Below the pieces are notes generated by a model that did not search any database, had not been told where the DNA came from, and worked only from the letters and a program-made list of their open reading frames with translations. Of a stretch of 64,000 bases of DNA, positions 8,147 to 18,396 are shown piece after piece. The first letter of the stretch is position 1. Every line of letters starts with the position of its first letter. Source of the DNA: Rhizobium rhododendri (GTDB taxonomy: Bacteria > Pseudomonadota > Alphaproteobacteria > Rhizobiales > Rhizobiaceae); assembly GCF_007000325.2 (NCBI RefSeq), contig NZ_CP117267.1:3560501-3624500 (forward strand), written 5' to 3'. Made by a program: the position numbers and the translations under genes.

Positions 8147-9177
8147 TTCAGCATCGCTCCGACATCGACGGTCCTGCCGGTGGCGGCGCTCTCATAGGCA
8201 GCTTCGACGAGCGCGAAAGTCTTCAGATTGTCGGCTCCCGAGGTCGAGGTCTCGCCGCCTGTCGCCAGTTGCTCGACCCAGTGCTGTTGGATGGCCAGCA
8301 CGCTTTCCTGGATATTGTGCCAGGGCCGCGATGCCCAGGAGAGCAGGTTCGGCGAGACATCGCTGACCTCTGTGCCATCGGCGCCGGTGACTTCGAGCCG
8401 GTAGCCCTGCAAAAGCCTGAGAGAACCCGCGCTGCCGTCTATCTCGACCAGCGTTTCCGGGAACGGCTCGACTGACTGCTTCGTCGCATAGCTGACGTCG
8501 ACGATCGAGGTAACGCCGCTTTCGTGGTCGAGCAGCATAGTGGCGACATCCTCCCCCCTGATCGCGGGATTGACGCGCTGCGTGCGCGCCGTCATCGCCT
8601 TGACGTCTCCCAGCAGGAAGCGGGCAATATCGAGCGTGTGGATGCCGAGATCCTCGATAATGAAACGCTCGCCTTCTGCCAGGTAGGGCTGCCCGGAAAA
8701 GACGTCATAGCCGGATCGAAACGAAAGTCGTCCCCAGAACGGCATGCCGATCACGCCCGAATCGAGCACCTTGCGCACCGCTTGGATAGGTGTCTGCCAG
8801 CGAAAGTTCTCGTGCACCATTAGCGGGACGCCGGCCCGTCCGCAGGCTGCGACCATAGCCTTGGCATCGTCGAGTGTTTTAGAAAACGGCTTCTGGCAGA
8901 TCGCCGGCACCTTATGGCTTGCCGCCATCTCCACCAGCGCCCGGTGGCTGGACACGGTAGTGGCGATATCGACGAAATCGAAACCACCATCGGCAAACAG
9001 TGCCGCCGCATCACTATAGCGCCGCGAAATGCCAAACTGGTCACCGACAACTCGGAGCCGCTCCGGATCCCGGTCGCAGATGGCTACGATCCTAGCCCCC
9101 GCCACATCACCCCAGGCATGCATCTGGTTCACCGCAAAGAAGCCGCAACCGATCAGGGCACCGCGCAATTCCGTCAT
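8143..9177 (-). CDS. apsD: Gfo/Idh/MocA-family oxidoreductase, probable D-apiose dehydrogenase (ApsD)
   Basis: Cytosolic protein of 344 residues. It has an N-terminal Rossmann domain (ALIGCGFFAVNQMHAW at 7-22), a QKPFSKT stretch equivalent to the family's EKP motif, and a C-terminal domain with GIHTLDIAR carrying the likely catalytic histidine. In apiose clusters this enzyme oxidises D-apiose to D-apionolactone with NAD+. It starts 3 bases after the permease stop and ends with an ATGA overlap into the apnL-like gene, consistent with a single operon. Substrate is inferred from the cluster; the family alone covers many sugars. Confidence 0.82.
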   Translation of the reverse strand: MTELRGALIGCGFFAVNQMHAWGDVAGARIVAICDRDPERLRVVGDQFGISRRYSDAAALFADGGFDFVDIATTVSSHRALVEMAASHKVPAICQKPFSKTLDDAKAMVAACGRAGVPLMVHENFRWQTPIQAVRKVLDSGVIGMPFWGRLSFRSGYDVFSGQPYLAEGERFIIEDLGIHTLDIARFLLGDVKAMTARTQRVNPAIRGEDVATMLLDHESGVTSIVDVSYATKQSVEPFPETLVEIDGSAGSLRLLQGYRLEVTGADGTEVSDVSPNLLSWASRPWHNIQESVLAIQQHWVEQLATGGETSTSGADNLKTFALVEAAYESAATGRTVDVGAMLK

Positions 9178-9180
9178 CTC

Positions 9181-10248
9181 TCAGCCCGCCTTTGCCATCT
9201 GCATCAGGGTCACCCGCTGCTGCAATTTCCGCTGTGCCTGGTCGACGACCACGGCGATGATAATCACCAGGCCCTTGATGACCATCTGCCAGAAGGACGA
9301 AACGCCCATCATCACCAGGCCGTCTGAAAGGATACCGATGACAAAGGCACCGACAATGGTGCCGCCAATCGTGCCCCGTCCGCCCGACATCGACGTCCCG
9401 CCCAGAACCGCCGCCGCAATCGCATTCAACTCGAAGCTCTCGCCGGTCGCCGGATGCGCCGCCATTAGCTCTGACGATATGACGATGCCGACGATAGCGG
9501 CGCAGAGGCCGGAAAACATGTAAACGAAGATCTTGACGAGATCGACCCGCACACCGGACATCCGGGCGGCGCGCTCGTTGCCGCCGACTGCAAAGATGTG
9601 GCGGCCGATGGGTGTCGAGCGGGCGACGTAGGCGGCAGCCAGTGCCAGAAAGATCAGGATCCAGATGGAGACGGGCAAGTCGAGAATGCGGCCGGCACCG
9701 AAAAAGTCGAAGCCGGTTGTCGCGTATTCAGGCCGGCCCGAGAGGTTTGGAAACGTCTGTCCATCCGACGACAGCAGCGCCAGGCCGCGGGCGACATAGA
9801 GAGTGCCGAGCGTGGCGATGAATGGCGCGACGTTCAGCTTGGTGATCAGCAATCCGTTGATCAGGCCGATTGCAATGCCGACGGCAAGCGTGATCAGCAC
9901 GATCTCGAACAGGTTGAAATAGACGGTGTAGCCCATCGGCAGGTCGACGCCGTTGAGGATCAGCGCGCCCGCTACCATCCCGCAGAGCCCGACGATCGAG
10001 CCGACCGACAGGTCGATGCCACCGGTGATGATGACGAACGTCATCCCCATCGCCAGGAAGGCGTTGAGGGCCACATGCTTCGACATCAGGATCATGTTGG
10101 CGGTGGAGGTGAAATTCGGGGCCGCGAAGGCAAAGAAGATCAACACGGCAAACAGCGCGATGAAGGTGCGCAGTTTCATGATTGTCAGCAGAGCCGAGCC
10201 GCTCGAGCGCTTGACAGCCGGTGTAGAAGAGGAGGTGTCCGCTGTCAT
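9181..10248 (-). CDS. Ribose-type sugar ABC transporter permease
   Basis: Polytopic protein of 355 residues of the RbsC/BPD_transp_2 family, with about eight to ten hydrophobic segments after a polar N-terminus of about 25 residues. GGIDLSVGS (near 76-84), GLINGLL and GGTSMSGGRGTIGGT are typical of carbohydrate-uptake transporter family 2 permeases, which work as homodimers in the inner membrane. The ATG overlaps the ATPase stop by four bases. The context suggests import of D-apiose or a related branched sugar. Confidence 0.93.
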   Translation of the reverse strand: MTADTSSSTPAVKRSSGSALLTIMKLRTFIALFAVLIFFAFAAPNFTSTANMILMSKHVALNAFLAMGMTFVIITGGIDLSVGSIVGLCGMVAGALILNGVDLPMGYTVYFNLFEIVLITLAVGIAIGLINGLLITKLNVAPFIATLGTLYVARGLALLSSDGQTFPNLSGRPEYATTGFDFFGAGRILDLPVSIWILIFLALAAAYVARSTPIGRHIFAVGGNERAARMSGVRVDLVKIFVYMFSGLCAAIVGIVISSELMAAHPATGESFELNAIAAAVLGGTSMSGGRGTIGGTIVGAFVIGILSDGLVMMGVSSFWQMVIKGLVIIIAVVVDQAQRKLQQRVTLMQMAKAG

Positions 10249-11789
10249 GATGCGAGTTCCCTTGTATGTCCGTGTCCCTTGGCCGAAGCGGCGATGATGG
10301 CCTCTTCCGTTGCGTCGTTACGATTGAAGATTGCCACCAGCTTGCCGTTGCTGAGCACTGCGATGCGGTCGGAAAGCGCCATGACCTCTTCGAGGTCGGA
10401 GGTCGAAAACAGGATGGCCAGCCCTTCGCCAGCCAGCCGCCGCATGGTGCGGAAGACGTCCGCCTTGGCGCCGACATCGATGCCGCGGCTGGGCTCGTCC
10501 ATCAGCAGCACTTTCGGGTTCGTCATCAGCGCCTTGCCGATCACCACCTTCTGCTGGTTCCCGCCTGACATCGAGGTCACCTCGAAATCCGGATTGGGTG
10601 CCTTTATCGAAAGCTCCCGGATGCTTTCGCGGATCGCCTGCTTCTCTGCACTGGCATTGATATGGAAGAATTTTGAGAAACGCCCGAGGCTTGCCAGTGT
10701 CAGGTTGCTGGCTATCGACAGTATCTGGACCAGGCCCTCGCGCTGCCGGTCCTCCGGGATCAGCGCCAGTCCGCGCCGGATACGTCGCGTGGTGTCGCGC
10801 TCGCGCACTTCGTTGCCATCAATATGGATCCTGCCGGTCGATTGCGGGTGGCGCCCCATGATGCATTCGAAGAACTCGCTGCGGCCGGCCCCCATCAGCC
10901 CGTAGATGCCAAGAATTTCGCCGGCCTGGACGCTGAGCGAAACATTGTCGACGGCAAGTCCGCCGGTGGCGCGTGGCATGGTGATGCCATCGGCGCGAAA
11001 CATCTCCTTGCCCATCGCGTGGCCATCGGCTTTGGCAAAGTCCTTTGCGTCCGAACCGATCATCGACCGGACGATCCATTTGGTGTCGATGTCCTTCACC
11101 ATCGCCTGGCCGGTAATCTGGCCGTCGCGCAGCACGGTGATGTAATCGCCGATGCGCATCAGTTCTTCCAGCCGATGAGAGATATAGACGATGGCCACGC
11201 CCTCTGCCTTCAGTTCGGCGATGACCTTGAACAGGATATCGACTTCAGCCGCAGACAGCGCCGAGGTTGGCTCATCCATGATCAGGATGCGGGCATTGAG
11301 CGAGATCGCCTTGGCGATTTCCACCAGTTGCTGCTGGCCGATCGGCAGGTCCTCGACCATCGTTTCCGCATCGATCCCGGCATCCAGCTTCTTGAGGTAC
11401 TGGTTGGCCTTGGCGACCTGCGCCTTGTGGTCGATGCCGAAGATGCCGCGGGTGATCTCGCGCGTGGCAAAGATGTTCTCGGCGACCGTGAGGTTGGCAA
11501 AAAGATTGAGTTCCTGGAAGATCATCCCGATGCCGTTCGCCTGGGCATCGGCCGGACTGTCGAAATGGATCGCCTTGCCGTCCAGGATGATGCGGCCGAT
11601 GGTCGGCTTCTCGACGCCGGCGATGATCTTCATCAGCGTCGATTTGCCGGCGCCGTTCTCTCCAACCAGCACATTAACCGCGCCGCGCCTGAGTTCCAGA
11701 TTGGCGCGCTTGACGGCAACGATGCCGGAATAGACCTTCGTCACATCGTCAAGCCGCAGGATGATATCGTCCGGGGTGAGCGCTTCCAT
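10245..11789 (-). CDS. Ribose-type sugar ABC transporter ATP-binding protein (two ATPase domains)
   Basis: Protein of 514 residues with two fused nucleotide-binding domains, as in RbsA/XylG. The N-terminal domain has Walker A GENGAGKST, signature-like LPIGQQQ and Walker B LIMDEPTSAL. The C-terminal domain has the degenerate Walker A GLMGAGRSE, signature MSGGNQQK and LLMDEPSRGID. The ATG at 11789 is one base after the DUF2291 stop, so translation is probably coupled; an upstream in-frame TTG at 11807 is the alternative. It energises the permease encoded next to it. Confidence 0.93.
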   Translation of the reverse strand: MEALTPDDIILRLDDVTKVYSGIVAVKRANLELRRGAVNVLVGENGAGKSTLMKIIAGVEKPTIGRIILDGKAIHFDSPADAQANGIGMIFQELNLFANLTVAENIFATREITRGIFGIDHKAQVAKANQYLKKLDAGIDAETMVEDLPIGQQQLVEIAKAISLNARILIMDEPTSALSAAEVDILFKVIAELKAEGVAIVYISHRLEELMRIGDYITVLRDGQITGQAMVKDIDTKWIVRSMIGSDAKDFAKADGHAMGKEMFRADGITMPRATGGLAVDNVSLSVQAGEILGIYGLMGAGRSEFFECIMGRHPQSTGRIHIDGNEVRERDTTRRIRRGLALIPEDRQREGLVQILSIASNLTLASLGRFSKFFHINASAEKQAIRESIRELSIKAPNPDFEVTSMSGGNQQKVVIGKALMTNPKVLLMDEPSRGIDVGAKADVFRTMRRLAGEGLAILFSTSDLEEVMALSDRIAVLSNGKLVAIFNRNDATEEAIIAASAKGHGHTRELAS

Positions 11790-11790
11790 G

Positions 11791-12438
11791 CTATTGGCCG
11801 ATAGCAAGTGTTGCGGGTGTCACCAGCGGTAGCTGGCCAGATGTCGGCAGCGGGAAGGCGCCGGTGACCTTCACGGTCTTGCCGGGTAGAGCATCGCGCG
11901 GCAGCGCCGAGAGAACGGTAGCATTGACCTTTTCATTGAACGACTTGCCGAACTGCGCCCATTCGATCTGGTTCTTGAACTCGTTGAAATTAACGATGTC
12001 GAGACTGTCGCGCAGCGCGGTGCCGCGGATGGCCGGGCCGATCTGCACCTTGATATCCGCCTTGCCGTCGCCATCGATGTCGACATCGATCGTGGCTGCC
12101 CGAGATGTGGTTTCGGCCGCGCTGATCTTGCCTTCGAACTTGACCACGTAGGTCCAGGGCGCATTGCCTTCCTTCTCGCGGTGACCGAACTTGGCACCGG
12201 CGTCGTCCGGGTTGGCGGCAATAAGTGTCATCACCTGCCTGAAGTCGCCGGCTCGCTTTTCGATGGAGGGCAGGGCCTTGCTCTGCCAGATCGCCTCGAC
12301 CCTGTCGCCAGGATTGAAGTCGGTCTTCGCAGCTTCGGCAGCTTTTTCAGCGGCTGTCTGCGTCTTGACGATCTTGCAGCCCGGCAAGGCTGCCGCAGCC
12401 AGCATCGCCATCAGCAACGCGCCCTTGATCCTCACCAT
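11791..12438 (-). CDS. DUF2291 periplasmic lipoprotein associated with the sugar ABC transporter
   Basis: Protein of 215 residues with a type II signal peptide; the lipobox is LPGC with Cys21. The mature part is soluble and acidic, with TIDVDIDGDGKADIKVQIGP and NEFKNQIEWAQFGKSFN stretches typical of DUF2291. ATG at 12438 is chosen because GGAG lies 9 bases upstream; an ATG six bases earlier sits too close to it. Members of this family recur inside ribose-type sugar transport operons, between binding-protein and ATPase genes as here, but no function has been established to my knowledge. An accessory role in periplasmic sugar capture is inference. Confidence 0.85.
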   Translation of the reverse strand: MVRIKGALLMAMLAAAALPGCKIVKTQTAAEKAAEAAKTDFNPGDRVEAIWQSKALPSIEKRAGDFRQVMTLIAANPDDAGAKFGHREKEGNAPWTYVVKFEGKISAAETTSRAATIDVDIDGDGKADIKVQIGPAIRGTALRDSLDIVNFNEFKNQIEWAQFGKSFNEKVNATVLSALPRDALPGKTVKVTGAFPLPTSGQLPLVTPATLAIGQ

Positions 12439-12479
12439 TGGCATGCACTCCGCCCGTATCAAATACCGTCTATCGAGGT

Positions 12480-12509
12480 GACGGAGAGCGGATCTTGTCG
12501 CTCTCCGTC
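12480..12509 (-). repeat. Perfect 11-bp hairpin downstream of the binding-protein gene
   Basis: GACGGAGAGCG, an 8-base loop, then CGCTCTCCGTC. It lies 18 bases after the binding-protein stop and 41 bases before the DUF2291 start. There is no T tract, so it fits a 3'-end stabiliser that keeps binding-protein mRNA abundant, or partial termination, rather than a full terminator. Confidence 0.6.
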
Positions 12510-12527
12510 GATGTCAGTCCTGTGAGA

Positions 12528-14379
<1,852 letters not shown>

Positions 14380-14408
14380 GTTTTTCACCCAATCTGTTTG
14401 GTGAGGCG

Positions 14409-14436
14409 ACTATATCTAACTGGTATAATGAGTCAA
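14409..14436 (-). promoter_or_regulatory. Promoter of the apnO-transport unit with embedded 16-bp operator
   Basis: Read leftward: -35 TTGACT (14431-14436), 16-base spacer, -10 TATAGT (14409-14414). The motif AACTGGTATAATGAGT (plus-strand reading, 14418-14433) fills the spacer and part of the -35 box. It is identical to one at 17128-17143 near the regulator gene. Binding there would block RNA polymerase, so this looks like a repressor site for the FadR-type protein encoded at 17253. Confidence 0.7.
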
Positions 14437-14470
14437 TGAGTATATCAGTAAGTGGGTGATCTGGCGGCAA

Positions 14471-15820
14471 TCAGGCCGCGAGCCCATCGCGGATTTGGGC
14501 GAAGTAACCGTCAGAACCAACCTGGCCGCCCTTGAGCGCGATCTGCAGGCCGTTTGTCGCGGTGTCGTTTCCATGCGCCACACATAGCGGAGACCCCGGG
14601 GTCTGCGGCAGAGGAAGCAGCGTCGTCAGCGCGTCCACATGTAGCTCCTTCAGCGCGTGGCTCGACGTGTCGCCTCCGGCGATCACGGCCCGACCGAGTT
14701 TTTCCTCGGCGACCAGCTGATGCAGGATGCCGCCCAGGATGCGTCCGAGCCGATGGCGGCTTCCGGCAATCCGGTCGATATCGCCGCCACGATCGTCCGA
14801 TGGTCCGAGGGCGGTGTTGAGAATGACACTGTGGCCGCTCTTCAGGCTGGCGAGACCGCTCTGTACCGCGCGCTCGATGGCAGAACTGCCACCTTCGCCG
14901 AGCAATTCCAGTGGGTCCAGGTCGATCCCATCAAAGCCGTTGGCCGTTGCATGGCGGATTTGCCGCTCCGTCGTCGGAGAAACGCTACCGGAGACGACTG
15001 CGAGCCGGTCAGCTTTGCCGGGAAGCGGAAAGACGCTCGTCCCTGTCGTCAGACCCGTCTTTTTCCAGGCGGCGAGCAACGCGTATTCGATGCCCGAGGA
15101 ACCGGCGACGAACCAGCCTCCGTCCCTTTTGATCCGCCAAAGCTGGTTCCCGGCCTGCGCCTGGCTCTCGGCGCTGTCGACGTCGAACAGCAGCATGCCG
15201 CTGCAATCGCTGGCGAGCGTATCGATCCGGCGGTCGGCATCGACCGACGATAGCACTGCAAGATCGGCTAGCGCTGTTGAAAGCTTCGTTTGAGCCTTGA
15301 GATGAATCCGGAGATCAGCCTCCCGCATCGGCGTCACCGGATGCCGGCTCATGACAGGATGGCGGTCTATGCGGAACACCTCGCCTTGGTAGGCGGCAAA
15401 CAGGTTGCCGAACGCGGTAAACCGCTTCAACTGCGGTGCGCCGACGACAAGGGGAACGAAGGGCTGATCGAAGACTGATTTGCCGATTTCGACCGCCCTG
15501 CCAATGTTGCCGACTTCGGGGCTGGAATCGAAGGTCGAGCAGACCTTGTAATGGCAGATGGCGGCATCGAGGCTTTTTAGCCACCTGAATGCAGGCGTCA
15601 GATGAGCCTCCATCCAATCCGGCGTCTCGCTGCGGCTGGTGCCGGCTAGGCCGATGGCACGGCAATAACTGAATCGGGAAAGCAGCGCCTCATCGGGCTG
15701 GTCCATGAACAGCACCGTATCGACGCCGTTGGAAGCCAGCGCTTCCATGACGTCGGTCGAACCTGTCAGGTCGTCGCCATAGTAGGAGAGCAGCAGATCG
15801 CTTCGAGCAGGCACGGTCAT
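14471..15820 (-). CDS. oiaK: DUF1537 four-carbon acid sugar kinase family protein, probable 3-oxo-isoapionate kinase (OiaK)
   Basis: Protein of 449 residues with the two-domain DUF1537 layout. YYGDDLTGSTDVMEAL at 13-28 forms the N-terminal acid-sugar-binding motif. VIAGGDTSSHAL and the C-terminal HGNDTATNGLQIALKGGQVG stretch are the nucleotide-binding part. In the apiose pathway OiaK phosphorylates 3-oxo-isoapionate at C4. The ATG overlaps the oiaX stop by four bases (ATGA), which fixes the start and couples kinase to decarboxylase. The stop lies 35 bases before the second promoter. Confidence 0.85.
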   Translation of the reverse strand: MTVPARSDLLLSYYGDDLTGSTDVMEALASNGVDTVLFMDQPDEALLSRFSYCRAIGLAGTSRSETPDWMEAHLTPAFRWLKSLDAAICHYKVCSTFDSSPEVGNIGRAVEIGKSVFDQPFVPLVVGAPQLKRFTAFGNLFAAYQGEVFRIDRHPVMSRHPVTPMREADLRIHLKAQTKLSTALADLAVLSSVDADRRIDTLASDCSGMLLFDVDSAESQAQAGNQLWRIKRDGGWFVAGSSGIEYALLAAWKKTGLTTGTSVFPLPGKADRLAVVSGSVSPTTERQIRHATANGFDGIDLDPLELLGEGGSSAIERAVQSGLASLKSGHSVILNTALGPSDDRGGDIDRIAGSRHRLGRILGGILHQLVAEEKLGRAVIAGGDTSSHALKELHVDALTTLLPLPQTPGSPLCVAHGNDTATNGLQIALKGGQVGSDGYFAQIRDGLAA

Positions 15821-17073
15821 TCCCCTTCGCCCCCGAATTTCTTCAGCGAGGCGGCAAGTTCCGGATGGCCCGTGGCATAGGTCGCAAGCGGGATATCGCG
15901 GACTGCTGCCTGCCATGCCTGCTGAACGGCCCGCACGCCGGCCGCCGGGCCGCCGGGGTGGCTGACGATTCCGCCGCCGCAAAGATACATGAGGTCAGTG
16001 GTGCGCCCAGTGCGCTGATAGGTTTCAGGCGCCTGGCCACCCCACTGGCCGGAGCCGGCGACGGGAAGCGCGCAATCGACCTCTGAAAACATCGGCGTGG
16101 TCACGGCCGCAAAGGATTCGACGAAGCTCTCGTCCGGCTCCCAGTATTTGACCTTGATGCCGTTGATCTGGAACTGGTCGACGCCGAGCAGCCGCCAGAA
16201 TTTCTGCCACACCTTGAAATCCAGGCCGATGCCCGGGTGGCGGGTCAGCACGTCCCAGCCGTTGCGATGGGCGTGTAGCACGAGGCCGGAGCGCTTGCGC
16301 AGGAACAGCATGCCGCCCATGCCGATCGAATTGATGTTGATGACGGCGCAATTGCCCCCGGCTTCAAGAACCATGTCGTGATTGCGCATCATCTCGTCAG
16401 GGTCGGTGTGCGAGATGCCAAAGGCGTACATCACTTTCTTGCCGGTCTTCTGCTCGTGATCGAGGATTAGCGGCATGATGGCCGCGACCCGCTCCTTCAG
16501 CGGCGAGTAGGCCGGGCTCATCAGCTTCTCGTCGTCCTTGATGAAGTCGACGCCGGATTCGATCAGCTCGCCGACCAGGGCTGCGGTCTCCATCGGACGA
16601 AGGCCCAGCGCCGGCTTGACGATGGTGCCGATGATCGGCCTGTCGTAAACGCCGGTGAGCCGGCGGCTGCCGGCCACGCCGAACTGCGGGCCGGGATAGG
16701 CATCCCGATAGGGCTCCGGCAGATCGACATCGACGACCCGCAGGCCGGTCATCCCGCGTATCGAAAAGATGCCGCCGATGGCAATGGTCATCAGCGCCGA
16801 GAGGTCGGTGCCAACAGCGTCCAGCGGAAATGCGATGTCGACATCGGCGCGGCGGATCGGGCCATGTCCGGCAGCCGCTTCCGGCCAGCTAGGAAACGCG
16901 GCATCCTCGAGCGGCCGGATGGCCAGCACCCTGGCGGCAACGCGCGCCTTCAGCTCGTCGGTTTCGCCGGGAACAGCAACAAACGTGCCTGTCGATTGGT
17001 CGCTGGCGATTTTTTCCGCCATGGCTTCGATGCTGCCCGGCGTTTCGATGCGGTAGGTGACTTTTATCTGCAT
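15817..17073 (-). CDS. oiaX: RuBisCO-like protein, probable 3-oxo-isoapionate-4-phosphate decarboxylase (OiaX)
   Basis: Protein of 418 residues of the RuBisCO large-subunit superfamily, a RuBisCO-like protein and not a CO2-fixing enzyme. The metal site is kept: FIKDDE at 177-182 gives the carbamylated lysine (Lys179) with Asp181 and Glu182. Lys153 in VKPALGL matches the first active-site lysine, but the second lysine of RuBisCO's KPKLG is alanine here. HAHR (267-270) and phosphate-binding GGGIVSHPGG (366-375) are present. The loop with the usual HIHSG reads QFQINGIKVK. In apiose clusters OiaX decarboxylates to L-erythrulose 1-phosphate. ATG at 17073 is chosen because family similarity begins there; it heads the oiaX-oiaK unit. 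Confidence 0.88.
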   Translation of the reverse strand: MQIKVTYRIETPGSIEAMAEKIASDQSTGTFVAVPGETDELKARVAARVLAIRPLEDAAFPSWPEAAAGHGPIRRADVDIAFPLDAVGTDLSALMTIAIGGIFSIRGMTGLRVVDVDLPEPYRDAYPGPQFGVAGSRRLTGVYDRPIIGTIVKPALGLRPMETAALVGELIESGVDFIKDDEKLMSPAYSPLKERVAAIMPLILDHEQKTGKKVMYAFGISHTDPDEMMRNHDMVLEAGGNCAVININSIGMGGMLFLRKRSGLVLHAHRNGWDVLTRHPGIGLDFKVWQKFWRLLGVDQFQINGIKVKYWEPDESFVESFAAVTTPMFSEVDCALPVAGSGQWGGQAPETYQRTGRTTDLMYLCGGGIVSHPGGPAAGVRAVQQAWQAAVRDIPLATYATGHPELAASLKKFGGEGE

Positions 17074-17111
17074 GAAATCTCGGTTGCTCCTCTCGCCAAT
17101 CCCGGAAAAGA

Positions 17112-17143
17112 CTGACGTCAACTACTCAACTGGTATAATGAGT
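17112..17143. promoter_or_regulatory. Divergent control region between oiaX and its regulator, with 16-bp operator
   Basis: AACTGGTATAATGAGT at 17128-17143 is identical to the motif at 14418-14433. Here it is also framed by TACTCA and TGAGTA arms, making a 6-bp inverted repeat. On the plus strand, CTGACG (17112-17117), a 16-base spacer and TATAAT (17134-17139) form a plausible promoter for the regulator, with its -10 inside the operator, so autoregulation is likely. The leftward oiaX promoter is weaker and less clear. Confidence 0.65.
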
Positions 17144-17252
17144 ATTCCATTGAGGCAATAGAAACTTTTGTGAGCGGTCGGGATGAACGGCTATGCATTC
17201 CGCGATTGACGTTTTCCCAAACGATGGGAAATGTGCATAAGGGAGGGTCTTG

Positions 17253-18005
17253 ATGAGCCGGAAAGAATCCATGGACCAACCGAACGAACCCATCGTCCGC
17301 CGCAAGCTGTCCGACGAGGTCTTTGCCCGTCTGGAAAGGATGATCACCAGTGGTGAACTGGCACCCGGCGACGAAATGCCGTCGGAGCGCGATCTAATGG
17401 AGCGCTTTGGCGTCGGCCGGCCGGCTATCCGCGAGGCCATGCAGTCGCTGGCGAGCATGGGACTTGTGGTGATCTCGCACGGCGAACGGGCCCGCGTGCT
17501 GCAATTGACGGCAAAGACGATCTTCAAGCAGGTGGACCTGACCGCCAAGATCATGCTGTCGCAATCATCCGCGACGCTCGAATATCTGAAAAGCGCCCGC
17601 ATCTTCTTCGAGCGCGGAATGGCTCGCCAGGCCGCGACCGAGGCGACGCCGGAGGATATTGCCGATCTTCAGGCCATTATCGATCGCCAGCGCGCCAGCC
17701 TCGGCAATGCCGATGCCTTCATCGCGGCCGATATGGAGTTTCATACGCGGATCGCCCGCATCTCGGCCAATCCGATCTTCGTGGCTGTGAGCGAGGCCAT
17801 GCTCGCCTGGCTGAAGGAATATCACACCGACATGCTGATCTGGACCGGCAAGGAGAAATTCACCCTCGTCGAGCACGAGGAAATCCTCCAATGTCTTGCC
17901 GCCAACGATGCCGACGCGGCCGAAACCTCGGTGCTGAAGCATCTGGAGCGGTCGCGTGGCCTCTATCTGAACAACGGCCAGCGCGATGCGCCGGACCATC
18001 GGTAA
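17253..18005 (+). CDS. FadR/GntR-family transcriptional regulator (FCD domain), likely apiose cluster repressor
   Basis: Protein of 250 residues. The N-terminal winged helix-turn-helix has the GntR signature MPSERDLMERFGVGRPAIRE (about 45-64). The C-terminal FCD ligand domain has EFHTRIARISANPIF and the HEEILQCLAANDADAA stretch with metal- or ligand-binding histidines. ATG at 17253 has GGGAGGG 5 bases upstream; a TTG directly before it is unlikely. It is divergent from oiaX and faces the two shared operators, so it most likely senses apiose or a pathway intermediate. The effector is unknown. Confidence 0.88.
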   Translation: MSRKESMDQPNEPIVRRKLSDEVFARLERMITSGELAPGDEMPSERDLMERFGVGRPAIREAMQSLASMGLVVISHGERARVLQLTAKTIFKQVDLTAKIMLSQSSATLEYLKSARIFFERGMARQAATEATPEDIADLQAIIDRQRASLGNADAFIAADMEFHTRIARISANPIFVAVSEAMLAWLKEYHTDMLIWTGKEKFTLVEHEEILQCLAANDADAAETSVLKHLERSRGLYLNNGQRDAPDHR

Positions 18006-18086
18006 CCGCAAAGTCTCGATGTTCTTTGCCGCGCAATCAATTCGTCAGATTCCGAGGCTACGCCTTTTCGCCCAAACCTTGGCTGG

Positions 18087-18374
18087 CTAAACGCCTTCGA
18101 CCACGACCATCTCTGCGGTGGCAATTTCCTGGCGGATCTTGGCTGCGACCTGATACTCCGGTGAGTTGTAGCAATCGACCGCGTGCTGCAGTGATGGAAA
18201 TTCGATGACCACGTTGCGACCGCGTGCCGTCCCCTCCAGTTCGACGAATTTTCCGCCGCGCGCTATGAAATTCGCCTCGTAGCGCTCAAACGCCGGCTTT
18301 GCGGCCGCAATGTATTCGCCGTAGCGCTCCGGTGTGTGGACGTCGACGCGTGCGATCCAGTATCCCTTGGCCAT
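18087..18374 (-). CDS. DUF1330 family protein
   Basis: Protein of 95 residues, the normal size. It starts MAKGYWIARVDV and has YGEYIAAAKPAFERY and VVIEFPSLQHAVDCYNS, typical of DUF1330, a ferredoxin-like dimeric alpha-beta barrel of unknown biochemical function. GAGGAAAACC before the ATG is a good ribosome-binding site. It follows pyrF by 22 bases and is probably the last gene of the pmtA-phosphatase-pyrF-DUF1330 run. Confidence 0.9.
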   Translation of the reverse strand: MAKGYWIARVDVHTPERYGEYIAAAKPAFERYEANFIARGGKFVELEGTARGRNVVIEFPSLQHAVDCYNSPEYQVAAKIRQEIATAEMVVVEGV

Positions 18375-18396
18375 GGTTTTCCTCCTCGTTGAAATC

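Noticed and set aside
9598..10905. Long open frame (435 codons) on the plus strand across the ABC transporter genes
   Set aside because: It lies opposite well-supported permease and ATPase genes. It has low-complexity composition and no family resemblance; it is a GC-rich antisense shadow.
15817..17073. Interpretation as a true RuBisCO large subunit (CO2 fixation)
   Set aside because: Key substrate residues are changed, and there is no small subunit, phosphoribulokinase or other Calvin-cycle gene nearby. The context is a sugar-acid kinase and lactonase.
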